Source: Cyclina sinensis
Taxonomy: Eukaryota; Mollusca; Bivalvia; Venerida; Veneridae
Reading direction: 5' to 3'
NCBI GenBank assembly: GCA_012932295.1
Contig: JAAONU010000006.1
Span: 34,168,607 to 34,232,606, forward strand
Length of the DNA: 64,000 bases
Under the pieces are notes generated by a model. The model was not told the DNA's origin. It searched no databases and was given only the letters and a program-made list of their open reading frames with translations. A program made the translations under genes and the position numbers. Positions within the stretch are counted from its first letter, which is position 1. Every line of letters starts with the position of its first letter. Of this stretch, positions 1-13,200 are shown in pieces.

Positions 1-1660
1 GTCGTGAGATATTTGCAAAGAACAGTTTATTCATCGAAACTTATCAACCCTAAAGAAACTCGCGATACCGGTTTTTATTTTGTGACATAATTTTAACACA
101 ACAGTCTATGCACAGTTAATTTAAAATGGCGATTTGCTACCGCGTTTGAACACACCGGATGTAATTTATTTTTATAAATTGACAATAATTTTGATGGATT
201 ACAGTTTTGTTGTTACAGTTAAAACAAGGCTGAACACATTGTGCACATGGTGACATGCATTATTTTTCTAAAAAAACAAATTCTATCATGGAACTTTGTG
301 AAAATTGATCAAGGAGTGTAAACATTTAAAGACACTGGTTTTGTTGGTCAAAATAAGGTAAAGTAACAGTTACGAACTGATAAAATGGAAAATCACAAGA
401 ACTCTGTAGAACGTTTAAAAAAATGCTGTATGTTCACATACCAGGGTCTAACAAGGCTTGTACACTATCACTGTATTTATGCTAAACAAAAGATGCATAC
501 CCTTAATTCATGACTATTCTAGTTTCTTCAAAATAATGTAAACTGGATAATAGGATAATAATAGGTGTAAAATAAAGGTTTCAAACAAAAGATCTCTGAG
601 TACAACATGTAAACTGAAAGCTAAACATTACAAATCCCCTTACCCATAAGGGAAAAAATGAACATATGTTTAACATTATCCATGAAATACATACACAATA
701 TATCACGGATGAGGTATTTTGTATGTCCCTTCAAATTTAACTTTAGGACAATTAAATGTTAACCTGCCACAGGGTGCCTAATACTTTGAAGACTTGACAT
801 ATTGATTGAAATGCTTGTGTTCATATATAATATATACATAACAGCTATATTCATAAGGAATTGTTATATTTAAGGAAGGTATACACAAAGGTTTAAAAGT
901 AATTTGAGAACCTACCATGTAATCGAGACGCTATTTGTTAAACCCAAACCCATAGCTTGAAGCAAGTGAGGAAGTAGTCAGTGACTTGCGAAGAAATTTG
1001 GTTAGTAAACTGGTTGGATACCTAGGGACACTGGTTAGGTGGACTTACCGCCGGGATATGACCTTACCTGTTTAAACTGGCGTTAAACCCCAATATAAAC
1101 CCCTCTGATCTGTACGTTATAACCAGTGTGAATTACTTTGCTAAATCCCCGGATTTGACGGAACTTGGATACAGATAAGAATTATTACATCATTACGCCT
1201 CAAGGACAACCTGGTAGTTTGTTATAAGTTACTTCAAACAGCAGTTAAGCTAACCAGAATGGACCCAATAACCTGAGTGATGGTGAAAAGACAGCCTCAA
1301 ATGTCAAGGTCAAAAAGAGATCAAATACACTAAATGTCAAGGTCATATAAAAGGACAGGGGCGATTAAACTTAAAAGATCATCAAAAGGGATGATTTCTG
1401 AGATGCCGCGATTTCTAAAAGGCTCTTCAACTTCATGGTTACCATAAAATGATTTCTTAGACTGCATGCAAATACTGAATTTGATTAAAATTGCATAATA
1501 CCTAATATGTCAAGGTTACAATTATCTCAATTTTCAAGGCAACCTCTGGTGAAATCTTTTTATTTTCTTTCTTTGTTTGTGTATTATCTTAGCTTGTAAT
1601 TTGACGTTTCATAATAACAAAAAAATATCAAATATTGTCGATGCGTTACAAGAAAAAAAT
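1..1660. other. No gene recognised (5' flank)
   Basis: AT-rich sequence with no convincing coding exon on either strand. Short stretches with 'gtcaaggtca' wording near 1300-1350 resemble the dispersed repeats further on, but nothing else stands out. Confidence 0.6.
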
Positions 1661-2797
1661 ACAAGAGGGCCATGATGGCCCTAGATCGCTCACCTGAATA
1701 CTTTGACTTTGGGTCTGCTATTGAGCTAATTTCAAAAGCTTTTTTAAGAATCTCCCTGTATAAATCTATATGAATACAAGTGACCCCGAGGGCAGGGCCA
1801 AATTTCACTCAGGTGGCATAATTTGAACAAACATCGTAGATGACCTCTAGCTGATGCTCCATTAGAATATATAAGTTCTAGGCTCTGTGGTTTCAGACAA
1901 GAGGTTTTTTACAATTTTGCCTTTATAAGCATATATTACATCAACTGACCCCAGGGCAGGGCCAAATTTGACCCCAGGGGCATAATTTGAACAAACTTGG
2001 TAGAGGTCCACTAGACAATGCTACACACCAAATCTTAAGGCTCAGGGCTTTGTGATTTCAGACAAGAAGATTTTCGAAGTTTTTCCTATATAAGCCTATG
2101 TAAAACAATGACCCCAGGGTGGGGCCAACTTTGACCCCAGAGGTATAATTTGAACAAACTTGGTTGAGGTCCACTAGACAATGTTACACACCAAATCTTA
2201 AGTCTCAGGGCCTTGTGGTTTCAGAAAAGAAGATTTTCAAAGTTTTCCCTATATAAGCCTATATAAAATCAATTGACCCCCGGGGCAGGGCCAAACTTGA
2301 CCCCACGGGCATAATTTGAACAAACTTGGTAGAGGTCCACTAGACAATGCTACACACCAAATTAAGGCTCAGACTCTTGTCGTTTCAGACAAGAAGATTT
2401 TCAAAGTTTTCTCTATGTAAAATCAATTGACCACCGGGGTGGGGCCAAATTTGACCCCGGGGGCATAATTTGAACAAATTTGGTAGAGGTCCACTAGACA
2501 ATGCTACATACCAAATCTTAAGGCTCAGCGCCTTGTGGTTTCAGACAAGAATATTTTCAAAGTTTTTTCCTTTCAGTTGCCATAGCAACCAGAGTTCTTG
2601 AAGGAATTGAATTCTTGAACAACTTTGATACAGCTTCATGCAAGGAATATCCCAGGCATGTTTTGTCAATGTTGGCTTAGCGGTTTAGGAGGAGAAGTCG
2701 TTCAAGTCAAATTGTTGACGACGCACGACGCACGCCGACGGACGCCGGACAATCAACGATCCCAAAAGCTCACCCTGAGCTGTGCTCAGGTGAGCTA
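1661..2797 (+). repeat. Interspersed repeat A, copy 1 (CAAGAGGGCC...GGTGAGCTA)
   Basis: Starts with CAAGAGGGCCATGATGG followed by a GCTCACCTGA motif, and ends CTCAGGTGAGCTA. The interior is a tandem array of units of about 180 bp, each carrying wording such as 'tttgaccccagg' and 'tggtagaggtccactaga'. The same boundaries and interior recur at 20481-22362, and a related element lies inverted at 3471-5012. I see no transposase or RT frame, so this is a non-autonomous dispersed repeat. Small ORFs inside it (e.g. 1584-1808, 2685-2870 minus) are by-products. Confidence 0.75.
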
Positions 2798-3135
2798 ATA
2801 ACATGAAGTTCTTACTAGAAAGTGAAGTGGGGTTAGTTTGAAACAAGTACATAAAGGTGAAGGTCGTCACAGAAATGCAATCTAATCAGGCTGTTTTCAT
2901 TATGTTGCATGTAATAGACAGTCATGAACGGAGCACGTAAATGATCGGATTGATTTAAAACTTGTGTACAAAAGAAGTAACGCGGTAATGTTTTATTTGT
3001 TTATAATTGTTTCATAATTTATGCTTTATTCATATCAATATGTCCTAAATGGTTTAACAAAAGTTAACTGAATAAGGCTCAGCCAAATGAAATAACGTGA
3101 CATATGCCGTGATTGGCCAAAATTGTTCCTGCGTC

Positions 3136-5470
3136 TGGGGTAACCTAGGCTAAAAATAGAATTTTTGAACTTTTCCTCATAAGGCCTATTTATTTATCTA
3201 TTGACATATATTTTAGATATCTGGTATATAGGCACATTGAATCTCTGCCAGTCACTTGGGTCAAGATCAAGGTCAAGGTCCAAGGCTAAAAACTGATTTT
3301 TGTACAATTTCCCGTAGAGTTATTATTTATCGATGGTTGTCTTAGATATTTTGTATTTAGGTAACTTGCAAGGGTCCTACCCTTGGCAGAGGTTTGAGGT
3401 CACTGGGGTCAGTGTCGATGTCACTGAGGCATAAAATAGACTTTTTTCTACTTTTTCCATTGAGTCCTTTTTAGCTCACCTGTCACGTAGTGACACAGTG
3501 AACTTTTGCGATCGCATTTTGTCCGGCGTCCGTCCACAATTAGTTTGTTAACACTCTAGTGGTCAGATTTTTGCCTCAATTGTCATGTAACTTTGTCAGG
3601 ATGTTTGTCTCATTGATTTCTCGGACAAGTTCGAACATGGATTATCTGGCTTGAAAAAATAGGTCACAGAGCCCAAATATAGAAAAACCTTGTTAACACT
3701 CTAGAGCCTACTTTTTCAGTCCAAATATCCTGGAAATTTGTCAAAAAATGTATTGATGACTTCTAACAAAAATTCGAATATGGGTCATCTAGGGTCAAAA
3801 ACTAGGTCACAGAGCCCAAATATTGAAAAACCTTGTTAACACTCTAGAGCATTTTCAGTCCAAATGTCATGGAAATTTGTCAGAAAGGTTGCTTCTATGA
3901 TTTCTAGCTCAGGTTCGAATATGGGTCTTCTGGGTTCAAAAACTAGGTCACAGAGCCCAAAAATATAAAAAAACTTGTGAACACTCTAGAGGTAACATTT
4001 CAGTCCAAATATTCTGGAAATATGTCAGAAAGTTTGCTTCTATGATTTCTAGCTCACATTCGAATATGGGTCATCTGGATTTAAAAACTAAGTCACACAC
4101 CCTAAATATGGAAAAACCTTGTGAACACTCTAGAGGTAACTTTTTCAGTCCAAATAACCTGGAAATTTGTCAGAAAGATTGTTTCAATGATTTCCAGCTC
4201 AATTTTGAAAAGAGGTTATCTGGGATCAAAAACTTTGTCACAGAGCCTTAATATCTGAAAACCCTGTTAATGCTCACGAGGTTACATTCTCGTCCAAATG
4301 TCCTTGAAATTTGTCAAAAAGGGCTATTTTGATGATTTCTAGCTTAAATTTGGATATGGGTCATCTGGGATGAAAAACTACGTCACAGAGCCCAAATTTG
4401 TAAAAACCTTTTTAACACTCCAGAGGTAACATTTTTTAGTCCAAATGTCCTGGAAATTTGTCAGACAGGTGTTTTTGATGATTTCTAGCTCATGTTAGAA
4501 TATGGGTCATCTTGTTTCAAAAACTAGGTCACAGAGCCCAAATATGGAAAAACCTTTTTAACACTCTAGAGGTAACAGTTTCAGTCCAAGTATCCTGGAA
4601 ATTTGTCAGAAAGGTTGCTTTAATGACTTCTAGCCAAAGTTCGAATATGGGTCATTAAGGTTCAAAAACTACGTCACAGAGCCCAAGTATGGAAAAACCT
4701 TCTTTACACTCTCTTGAGGTAACAATTTCAGTCCAAATATCCTGGACATTTGTCAGAAAAAGTTTCCATTTTTTTTAGCTCAAGTTCGAATATGGGTCAT
4801 GTAGTTTCATAAACTAGATCACAGAGCCCAAAAATAAAAAAAAACTTGTTAACACTCTAGAAGTAACATTTTCAGTCCAGATAAACTGTAAGTTTGTCAG
4901 AAAGGTTGTTTCTATAAGTTCTAGATCAAGTTTGAATTTGGGTCATATGGGGTCAATTAACCAGGTCCATAACAACTTTAATTGTTAAAAGCAGTCATAC
5001 TGGCCCTCTTGTTTATTTATTGACTGATATTTGAGATATTTTTTTGTATATTTACACCTTGCACAAATTTCTACCATTATCAGGGGTCAAGGTCATAGAG
5101 CCTTAGAAAATAGATTTTTCTTTTTTACCACATAGAGCCTTAATTTACTGGCTGATATCTTAATTATTTGGTAATTAGGTTTCTTGCACGGACCTCTATC
5201 CTAATATAGGCCTTGAGGTCACTGAGTCAATGTCAAGGTCACCAGGGCTAACAATAGATTTTTCTACTTTTTATCATTGAGCCATCATTTACTTACTTAT
5301 TGACTGATATCTTAGATATTTGGTATGGAGGACCTCTTCCACTGGGTGGGGTTTGAGGTCACTCAGGTCAAGATCAATATCACCAAGGCTAAAAGTAGAT
5401 TTTTCTACTTTTTGATAACCTTTCTTTATTGATCAGTATTTTAAATAGTTGGTTTAAAAGCACCTTCCAT
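3136..5470 (+). repeat. Degenerate tandem 'ggtcaaggtcac/ttgactgatatcttag' repeat split by a nested repeat
   Basis: Units of roughly 120 bp carry 'attgactgatatcttagatatttggtat', 'gaggtcactgaggtcaaggtc' and 'ctaaaaatagatttttctact'. They occur at 3136-3470 and again at 5015-5470. The two halves flank the repeat at 3471-5012, which therefore inserted into an existing tandem array. Confidence 0.6.
3471..5012 (-). repeat. Interspersed repeat A-like element, inverted, with tandem subrepeats
   Basis: Begins TTAGCTCACCTGTCACGTAG and ends GGCCCTCTTGTT, the reverse complement of the boundaries of the elements at 1661 and 20481. The interior holds about eight copies of a unit of about 180 bp containing 'aaaaactaggtcacagagcc', 'aacactctagaggtaac' and 'cctggaaatttgtcagaaa'. 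It interrupts the tandem repeat on either side. Confidence 0.7.
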
Positions 5471-5520
5471 GAACCTTTACTATTCGTTGGGGTCAAGGTT
5501 ATCAAGGCTGAACAATAAAT

Positions 5521-6095
5521 TTTGCCCCATTTTTGAATTATCTCCCCTCTTAGATAAATCTTGTCCGGAGCATAACCTAAAAACCCTTGGATATAATTTG
5601 TTTAAACTACACACAGTGGTAGAGAGCATTGAGGTAGAGTGCAGTGCAAAAGAACCATAGATCTATTTTGCCCCATTTTTGAATTATCTCCCCTTTTAGA
5701 AAAATCTTGTCCGGAGCATAACCTGAAAACCCTTTGACATAATTTGTTTAAACTGCACACAGTGGTAGAGGGCATTGAGGCGGAGTGCAGTGCCAAAGAA
5801 CCATAACTATATTTTGCCCCATTTTTTAATTATCTCCCCTGTAAGAAAAATCTTGTCCAGAGCATAACCTGAAAACCCTTTGACATAATTTGTTTAAACT
5901 GCACACAGTGGTAGAAGACGCTGAGGTGGAGTGTAATGCCAAAGAACCATAACTCTATTTTGCCCCATTTTTGAATTATCTCCCTTTTTAGAAAAATCTT
6001 GTCCGGAGCATAACCTGAAAACCCTTGGACATAATTTGTTTAAACTGCACACAGTGGTAGAGGGCATTTAGGCGGAGTGAATTGCCAAAAATGTG
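5521..6095 (+). repeat. Four tandem copies of a 146-bp unit
   Basis: The words TTGCCCCATTTTTGAATTATC, 'cttgtccggagcataacct' and 'cacacagtggtagag' recur with starts near 5521, 5667, 5813 and 5959, a regular 146-bp period. Copies differ by only a few bases. No coding function is apparent. Confidence 0.85.
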
Positions 6096-6888
6096 CCCAC
6101 TTTGTTACTTTGCCTGTATGTTTTTGCCTTGCACATGTCCCTTTGGCTCCTGCTTCGGGAAGAATATGTCGGTTTTACCGATCGCCTTGTTTCAAATGGT
6201 GTTTATTTGGATCTTTTTTATATCGATTCTTGTGTTTCATTGTTTTATTAAACAATATTTTTAGCTAAAAAGGAAAATAGCAAAACTGCTATTAAATTGC
6301 TTACGAATATAGATTAAGTACGTATAGTCGGAGTAAACGGAGGTAAAGACCGCGTCTTTTAATCGTACGCTAAATTGTAAAGAAATATCTAAAAGAAAAT
6401 AAATGTAAATATGTCACGTGGTTCCCATCATTCATTTGGAAGAGTTTTAAATATTAAACAAGATACAGTCGTGTTTCAGAGTTATTTAGCGAACATTGTA
6501 AGTTTCTCCGTGAAACACTTCAGTTTCTATTGTTAGCGGTTGCCCATAATTATGGTCCTAGCTTCGAGGAAAGTTGCAGGTTTTAGGGTTTAGAAGAAAG
6601 TGAGAGATACAAAAAGTTTTCAGGTTCCATGAACACAACGGTTTTATCAAAATCATTTTTAGTGACGACATCTTGATTTAGAATTTCATCCGTAAAACCA
6701 TAATTTCTTAGCATGTGTGGTGGACCTAGGTGGACCTTGGATTCAAACATAATGACCTCCGAATGATACTGACTAACGCCTTGCAACTTGATAACTTTTT
6801 AAAATGAAGATTATTTAGAATAAACAGAGTAAAAGAAACCAACGCATTAATTCAATTAACTAAAATATACCACCAAAGTTCGTTTTAG

Positions 6889-7098
6889 GCCGGTATTCCA
6901 TAGTTTGGTGTACGTGATCCGTGATCCGCGTCCGTGGAAAATCGTTCACCGAGCGAATTGTCGCGAATACGGACCCGGACTCGGACGCGATCAGACATAT
7001 GGAATGTACCCAGTGCATTCTTTGTTGAACGAAGCTTCACGGACACGGACGCGGATCACAGACACAGATTACGGATCACAGAACTATGGAATACCGGC
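6889..7098. mobile_element. 210-bp palindromic MITE-like element
   Basis: Both ends carry the inverted repeat GCCGGTATTCCATAGTT. The arms continue imperfectly with 'gtgatccg' and 'gatccgcgtccgtg' wording, so the whole element folds back on itself. It contains no ORF of substance. It lies about 230 bp upstream of the start codon proposed for the Patched-domain gene, in the likely promoter or 5' UTR region. No clear target duplication is seen. Confidence 0.65.
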
Positions 7099-7326
7099 TT
7101 GAAACTGTAGGTACAGTACCAAATATATCGTTATATCGTATTACAATTTTCAAGTAAACGATAATTAATCAGTATAATGATGTGTAAATACAGAAAGATA
7201 CGTTGTTTAAAACAAGGATATTTATTTACTGAGTAAAATTAAAATATTTTTGTTTTAGAAGATGGAATATTTCTCGTAACACGGACTGATATTTTACACG
7301 GAAATAAAAAAAAGCACAACGTCACC

Positions 7327-10216
7327 ATGAATAACCCAGGCTTCACAGGTAATTGTTCTATTTTTTAATTTTTATTTACAGTTAGGTAAATAAATAAAAT
7401 GAAAAAAACTATTGTAATACTAGATTGCCTTTTTACTCAAGAAGTTGCTTGTTTATTATCTTGGAACTGAATGCCAACATTTTAATATTTGGTAGAAATC
7501 ATTTTATTTCTTTACGTCCGTGAAGTGCTTTTCAAATGGCCATATTTCTATCATCATCACCACTATCGACATCTTCGTTGTGACAATTATCATCATCAAC
7601 ATCATCATCATCATTAATAATCCATTTGATAATTATTGACTGCATAATTACTGGTCACAGTTAATGCTCGTTAATGCTCAATAAGAAAAATATGACGTCC
7701 TTGACCTTATGCTACCTAGACGTCTTTGATCTGAAAAAAGGATTGTGCATGTGTTAAATGCTTTCGTTCAGTTTCAAAGTTTTCCACATAAATTCTGCTA
7801 CACTATCAAACAAAATCAGGTTTATTCCAATTTTGGAAAATACTGACATGATTTCACAGCCTTGTTCTTTATTACTGGCATCATAGGAGGCTCTAGAAAC
7901 GCAGCTAAGAGCCCAAGAGCCCAAACATAATGGCACATTGTATTAGAGTACAAAAAAGTGTGTTACAAGTTGTGATTTTTCATTCAGATGTAAGCTTTGG
8001 GTACCAGTTACGTTCGTATCACGTGTACTTGTGTGTCAAGTTATATCACGACTTACGGTTATTTTCCGCAGAAGTATAGGTTATATAAGATGAAGTTTCA
8101 GATATCTTATTGTACACAGTTATTTACAGACCTTGACGATCCCCATGGAAACTCTAATAGCTTACAGCGGGTTATACAAACAAATACAGAAAAGCGTACA
8201 CAACCAGGCATTGTGTCCCGTGTTAGAAATGCCATGATAAAGGGCCTTGAAACAATCTTTTACAGGTATGTTCTAGCATTCATATCCACTTTTTCTGATT
8301 TCATGCTTTTTCTAAATTCGCGGTGGTTTGAAGGCTAAATTCGTATTTTAGTTGAAATTCAAATATTTTTTATTGTTTGTTATTAACGATTTTTCAACTT
8401 GCTACATCTTCTGTTGAAGACTCTTCTTGAAATCCATATACTCTAACTGAATGGACGAATGAAGAAGATACGAGAAAAGCCGACGTATGTGTAACATGTC
8501 TGGAACTATTAACGTCTGTTTTTTTTTTCCACACAAGTACCACCGACTTCGTTTCTGCTTCAGAATTGGTATGACCATTGCAAGACGTCCACTCCTGACA
8601 ATTGTCATTAGCATCACTATTCCTCTGTTGCTTTCTATCGGAATGATCAAGTTCAAATTCAACGAGGACTTCGCGGAACTTCTTTTGCCGCCATCTTCTC
8701 GCATCTTCGAGGACCGCGCGTGGGTGGAGAAGCACGTGCCGTATGAGCAACGACCAATCAGATTAATTCTGAAAAATAAAAATGTCTTGACAAAGGAGAG
8801 CATGCTAAGGGTGAATGTTTTGATATTGATTCCATTTCCGTTATTAAAATGATCGAAAAATTTTATCGAACGCTTTACAAGACGAATGTTTGTGCTTAAC
8901 AAGACGAATGTTTGTGCTTTAGAAATGAAAAATTGTAATAATGAATTGATTTCTTAACCTTGTTTGTTTGTGGTGGAAGTTAAAAAGAAAAAAATATCAG
9001 CCAGTAATTATGTATAATGAATCATTATATACAGTATATTTATGTAGCATGTACTAACGGCTTTTCGTTTTCTGGTAAACCGTTTGTGCAAACCTTTTTT
9101 CCGTACTAAGTGTAAGCAGTGGCTTATATATGAAAGACAGATCTTAGTTTCTGTTTGTTTATTTAATTTACTTATGGTCGCCTTTTCTTGCTTTATGTTG
9201 TACAGCTCTACGATTTCCACACACAAATTAAAAAGCTCACAGTAGAAGAAAACCAGAACTTTGAGACTATGTGTGTCAGGTACTCTTTTTCTTGTGCATA
9301 TCGCTCGTGCTAGTTCCGAATACTCCGGAATTCTCCATGAGAGTAATCGCCTCCCGACACACTTTCAATGTGCAGGAAGAAAACCCGAACCGCTGCTGAT
9401 AAATATCTGTAATCGCTTCCTGTTACTTCTGTTAAAGTAATTTGACATAACTTTATTTCGAACTGAACCCCATCCAGTTCGTTTGTCCAGCGTACAAACA
9501 ATTTCTGCCGGAGGTTCCATATTGACTATAGTATTATAAAACAATATCAGTATAAAGGTAAATGAATTTTATTTGGTTTCTTTAAATATGATCTTCACGT
9601 TTTTTTTTAATGAAAAAGACTGACTGAAATGTTTGTTTTTTCTGAAGCCGTCAGCAGCTTCTGAAAATCTATAATTAAAAGCATACTAAATTGGATTTCA
9701 GAATCATTGGAAAGTGTTTTGTAGACAGTCTTCTAGCTTTGTGGGGAAACGACAAAAATAAAATTGAAAAGCTCACAGACGAGGACATCATTTACGCTAT
9801 TAATACGGTGAAAACAAAGTAAGAATTTTAAAGTCTTAAATACAGTGAAAAATAACTCGCTTCAGTAATCGCACTGATAGCACACCTTTATTCATTTGCA
9901 TCAAGTAGTTACTTGGTAACAGATAAAAAGTCCTTTAAACAAATGTTTCATAAACAATGTATATTTATAATGTACAGTATTAGCTTCATCCAGTCAAGTA
10001 TAGCGTTTAGAAGAAAAGATAAACGCGTTCTACAGAAATGAGCCAATATGATTTTTAATTGTTTTTGAATATATCTTTATTCTTTCTGACAGTCCCACGT
10101 ATTTCTTTGATTTCAACGCAACACGGATGCTAGGGTTGATCGAGCGTAACTCTACTGACCATATTGTCGCAGCAGGAGTCATGCACGCTGATTGGTTCAT
10201 TCAGTCAAGTATCGAG
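7327..10216 (+). other. PTCHD-like exons 1-6 (N terminus, TM1, first loop)
   Basis: Exon 3 gives IARRPLLTIVISITIPLLLS, the first membrane helix. The acceptor at 8563 (ctgcttcag) restores phase, whereas the upstream 'cacaag' at 8536 would give an immediate stop. Exons 4-6 encode the extracellular loop with Cys residues. Exon 6 ends ...CATTCAGTCAAGTATCGAG before GTAAAAGG, and this exon-intron junction is repeated in the array that follows. Confidence 0.85.
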
Positions 10217-13200
10217 GTAAAAGGGGCATTCAGTAATAGTTAGTTAAGAACAGAAGTGAGAGTACTATTTTGAGTAAAGAGATCAAGGGCGGTTTGACAA
10301 ATCCGAGGTAAAAGGTCATATATGTAGGTTTGTTCTTTCAGTCAGTATCAAGAAAAACGGTATTCAAATTGATTGGTTCATTCATTTTAGTACTGAGTTA
10401 AAAAGATGTTCTGATTGATTAGTTCATTTAGTCAATATCAAGATAAAAGACGTTTACATTGACTGGTGCACTCACATGGATTGATCGATTCTGTCAGTAT
10501 CGAGGTAATGACGTTTACATTGACTGGTGCATGCACATTGATTGATCCATTCTGTCAGTATCGAAGTAATGACATTTACATTGGTGCATGCACATTTATT
10601 GATCCATTCTGTCAGTATCGAAGTAATGACGTTTACATTGGTGCACTCACATTGATTGATCAATTCTGTCAGTATCGAAGTAATGACGTTTACATTGGTG
10701 CATGCACATTGATTGATCAATTTGTCAGTATCGAAGTATTGACGTTTATATTGGTCCATGCACATTGATTGATCCATTCTGTCAGTATCGAGGTGATGAC
10801 GCTACATTGACTGGTGCACTCACATTGATTGATCCATTCTGTCAGTATCGAGTTAATGACGCTACATTGACTGGTGCACTCACATGGATTGATCCATTCT
10901 GTCAGTATCGAGGTAATGACGTTTATATTGTCTGGTACACTCACATGGATTTATTCATTCTATCAGTATCAAGTTAATGACGCTACATTGACTGGTGCAC
11001 TCACATGGATTGATCCATTCTGTCAGTATCGAGTTAATGACGCTACATTGACTGGTGCACTCACATGGATTGATCCATTCTGTCAGTATCGAGTTAATGA
11101 CGCTACATTGACTGGTGCACTCACATGGATTGATCCATTCTGTCAGTATCGAGTTAATGACGCTACATTGACTGGTGCACTCAAATGGATTGATCCATTC
11201 TGTCATTATCGAGGTAATGACCTTTACATTGACTGATGCATGCATATTGATTGATCCATTCTGTCAGTATAGAGGTAATGACGTTTACATTGACTGGTGC
11301 ACTCACATGGATTGATCCATTCTATCAGTATCGAGGTAATGACGTTTACATTGGCTGGTGCACTCACATGGATTGATTAATTCTGTCAGTATCGAGGTAA
11401 TGACGTTTACATTGACTGATGCATGCATATTGATTGATCCATTCTGTCAGTATAGAGGTAATGACGTTTACATTGACTGGTGCACTCACATGGATTGATT
11501 TATTCTATCAGTATCGAGGTAATGACGTTTACATTGGCTGGTGCACTCACATGGATTGATCCATTCTGTCAGTATCGAGGTAATGACGTTTATATTGGCT
11601 GGTGCACACACATGGATTGATCAATTTGTCAGTATCGAGGTAATGACGTTTATATTGGCCGGTGCACACACATGGATTGATCCATTCTGTCAGTATCGAG
11701 GTAATGACGTTTATATTGGCTGGTGCACTCACATGGATTGATTCATTCTATCAGTATCGAGGTAATGACGTTTATATTGGCTGGTGCACACACATGGATT
11801 GATCCATTCTGTAAGTATCGAGGTAATGACGTTTACATTGACTGGTGCACTCACATGGATTGATCCATTCTATCAGTATCGAGGTAATGACGTTTATATT
11901 GGCTGGTGCACTCACATGGATTGATTCATTCTATCAGTATCGAGGTAATGACGTTTATATTGGCTGGTGCACTCACATGGATTGATTCATTCTATCAGTA
12001 TCGAGGTAATGACGTTTATATTGGCTGGTGCACACACATGGATTGATCCATTCTGTAAGTATCGTGGTAATGACGTTTACATTGACTGGTGCACTCACAT
12101 GGATTGATCCATTCTATCAGTATCGAGGTAATAACGTTTTACGGTTTACATTGGCTGGTGCACTGACATGGATTGATCAATTCTGTCAGTATCTAGGTAA
12201 TGACGTTTACATTGGCTAATGCACTCACATGGATTTATCAATTCTGCCAGTATCGAGGTAATAACGTTTACATTGGCTGGTGCATGCATATTGATTGATC
12301 TATTCTGTCAGTATCGAGGTAATGACGTTTATATTGGCTGGTGCACTCACATGGATTGATCCATTCGTCAGTATCGAGGTAATAACGTATACATTGGCTG
12401 GTGCATGCATATTGATTGATCCATTCTGTCAGTATCGAGGTAATGACGTTTATATTGGCTTGTGCACACACATGGTTTGATCCATTTCGGTCAGTATCGA
12501 GGTAATGACGTTAACATTGGTGCATGCACATGGATTGATCCATTCTGTCAGTACCGAGGTAATGACATTTACATTTGCTGGTGCACTCACATGGATTGAT
12601 CCATTCTGTCAGTATCGAGGTAATGACGTTTACATTGACTGGTGCATGCACATTGATGGACCCATTCTGTCAGTATCGAGGTAATGAGGTAATGACGGTT
12701 ACATCGACTGGTGCATACCTATTGAATGATCCATTCTATCAGTATCGAGGTGAAAAGACGTTTACATTGACTGATGCATGCACATGGATTGATCCATTCT
12801 GTCAGTATCGAGGTAATGACTTTTACACTGACTGGTGCACACACATGGATTGATCTATTTTGTCAGTATCGAGGTAATGTCATTAACTTTGGCTGATGCA
12901 CTCACATGGATTTGTCCATTCTGTCAGTATCGAGCTAATGACGTTAACATTGACTTGTGTTCTCAAATAGATTTATCCAGTCTGTCAGTATCGAGGTAAT
13001 GACGTTTACATTGGCTGGTGCATGCATATTGATTATTCCATTCTGTCAGTATCGAGGTAATGACGCTTCATTGACTGGTGCACTCACATGGATTGATCCA
13101 TTCTATCAGTATCGAGGTAATGACGTTTACATTGTTTGGTGCACTCACATGGATTGATCAATTCTGTGAGTATCGAAATAATGACGCTTCATTTACTGGT

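Noticed and set aside
8537..8563. Earlier acceptor for Patched-domain exon 3 (CACACAAG)
   Set aside because: Joining exon 2 there gives a stop codon within a few residues; the acceptor at 8563 keeps frame and gives the expected TM1 context.
8402..8902. 166- and 118-codon minus-strand ORFs
   Set aside because: Antisense shadows of Patched-domain exon 3, which has matching splice sites and family features.
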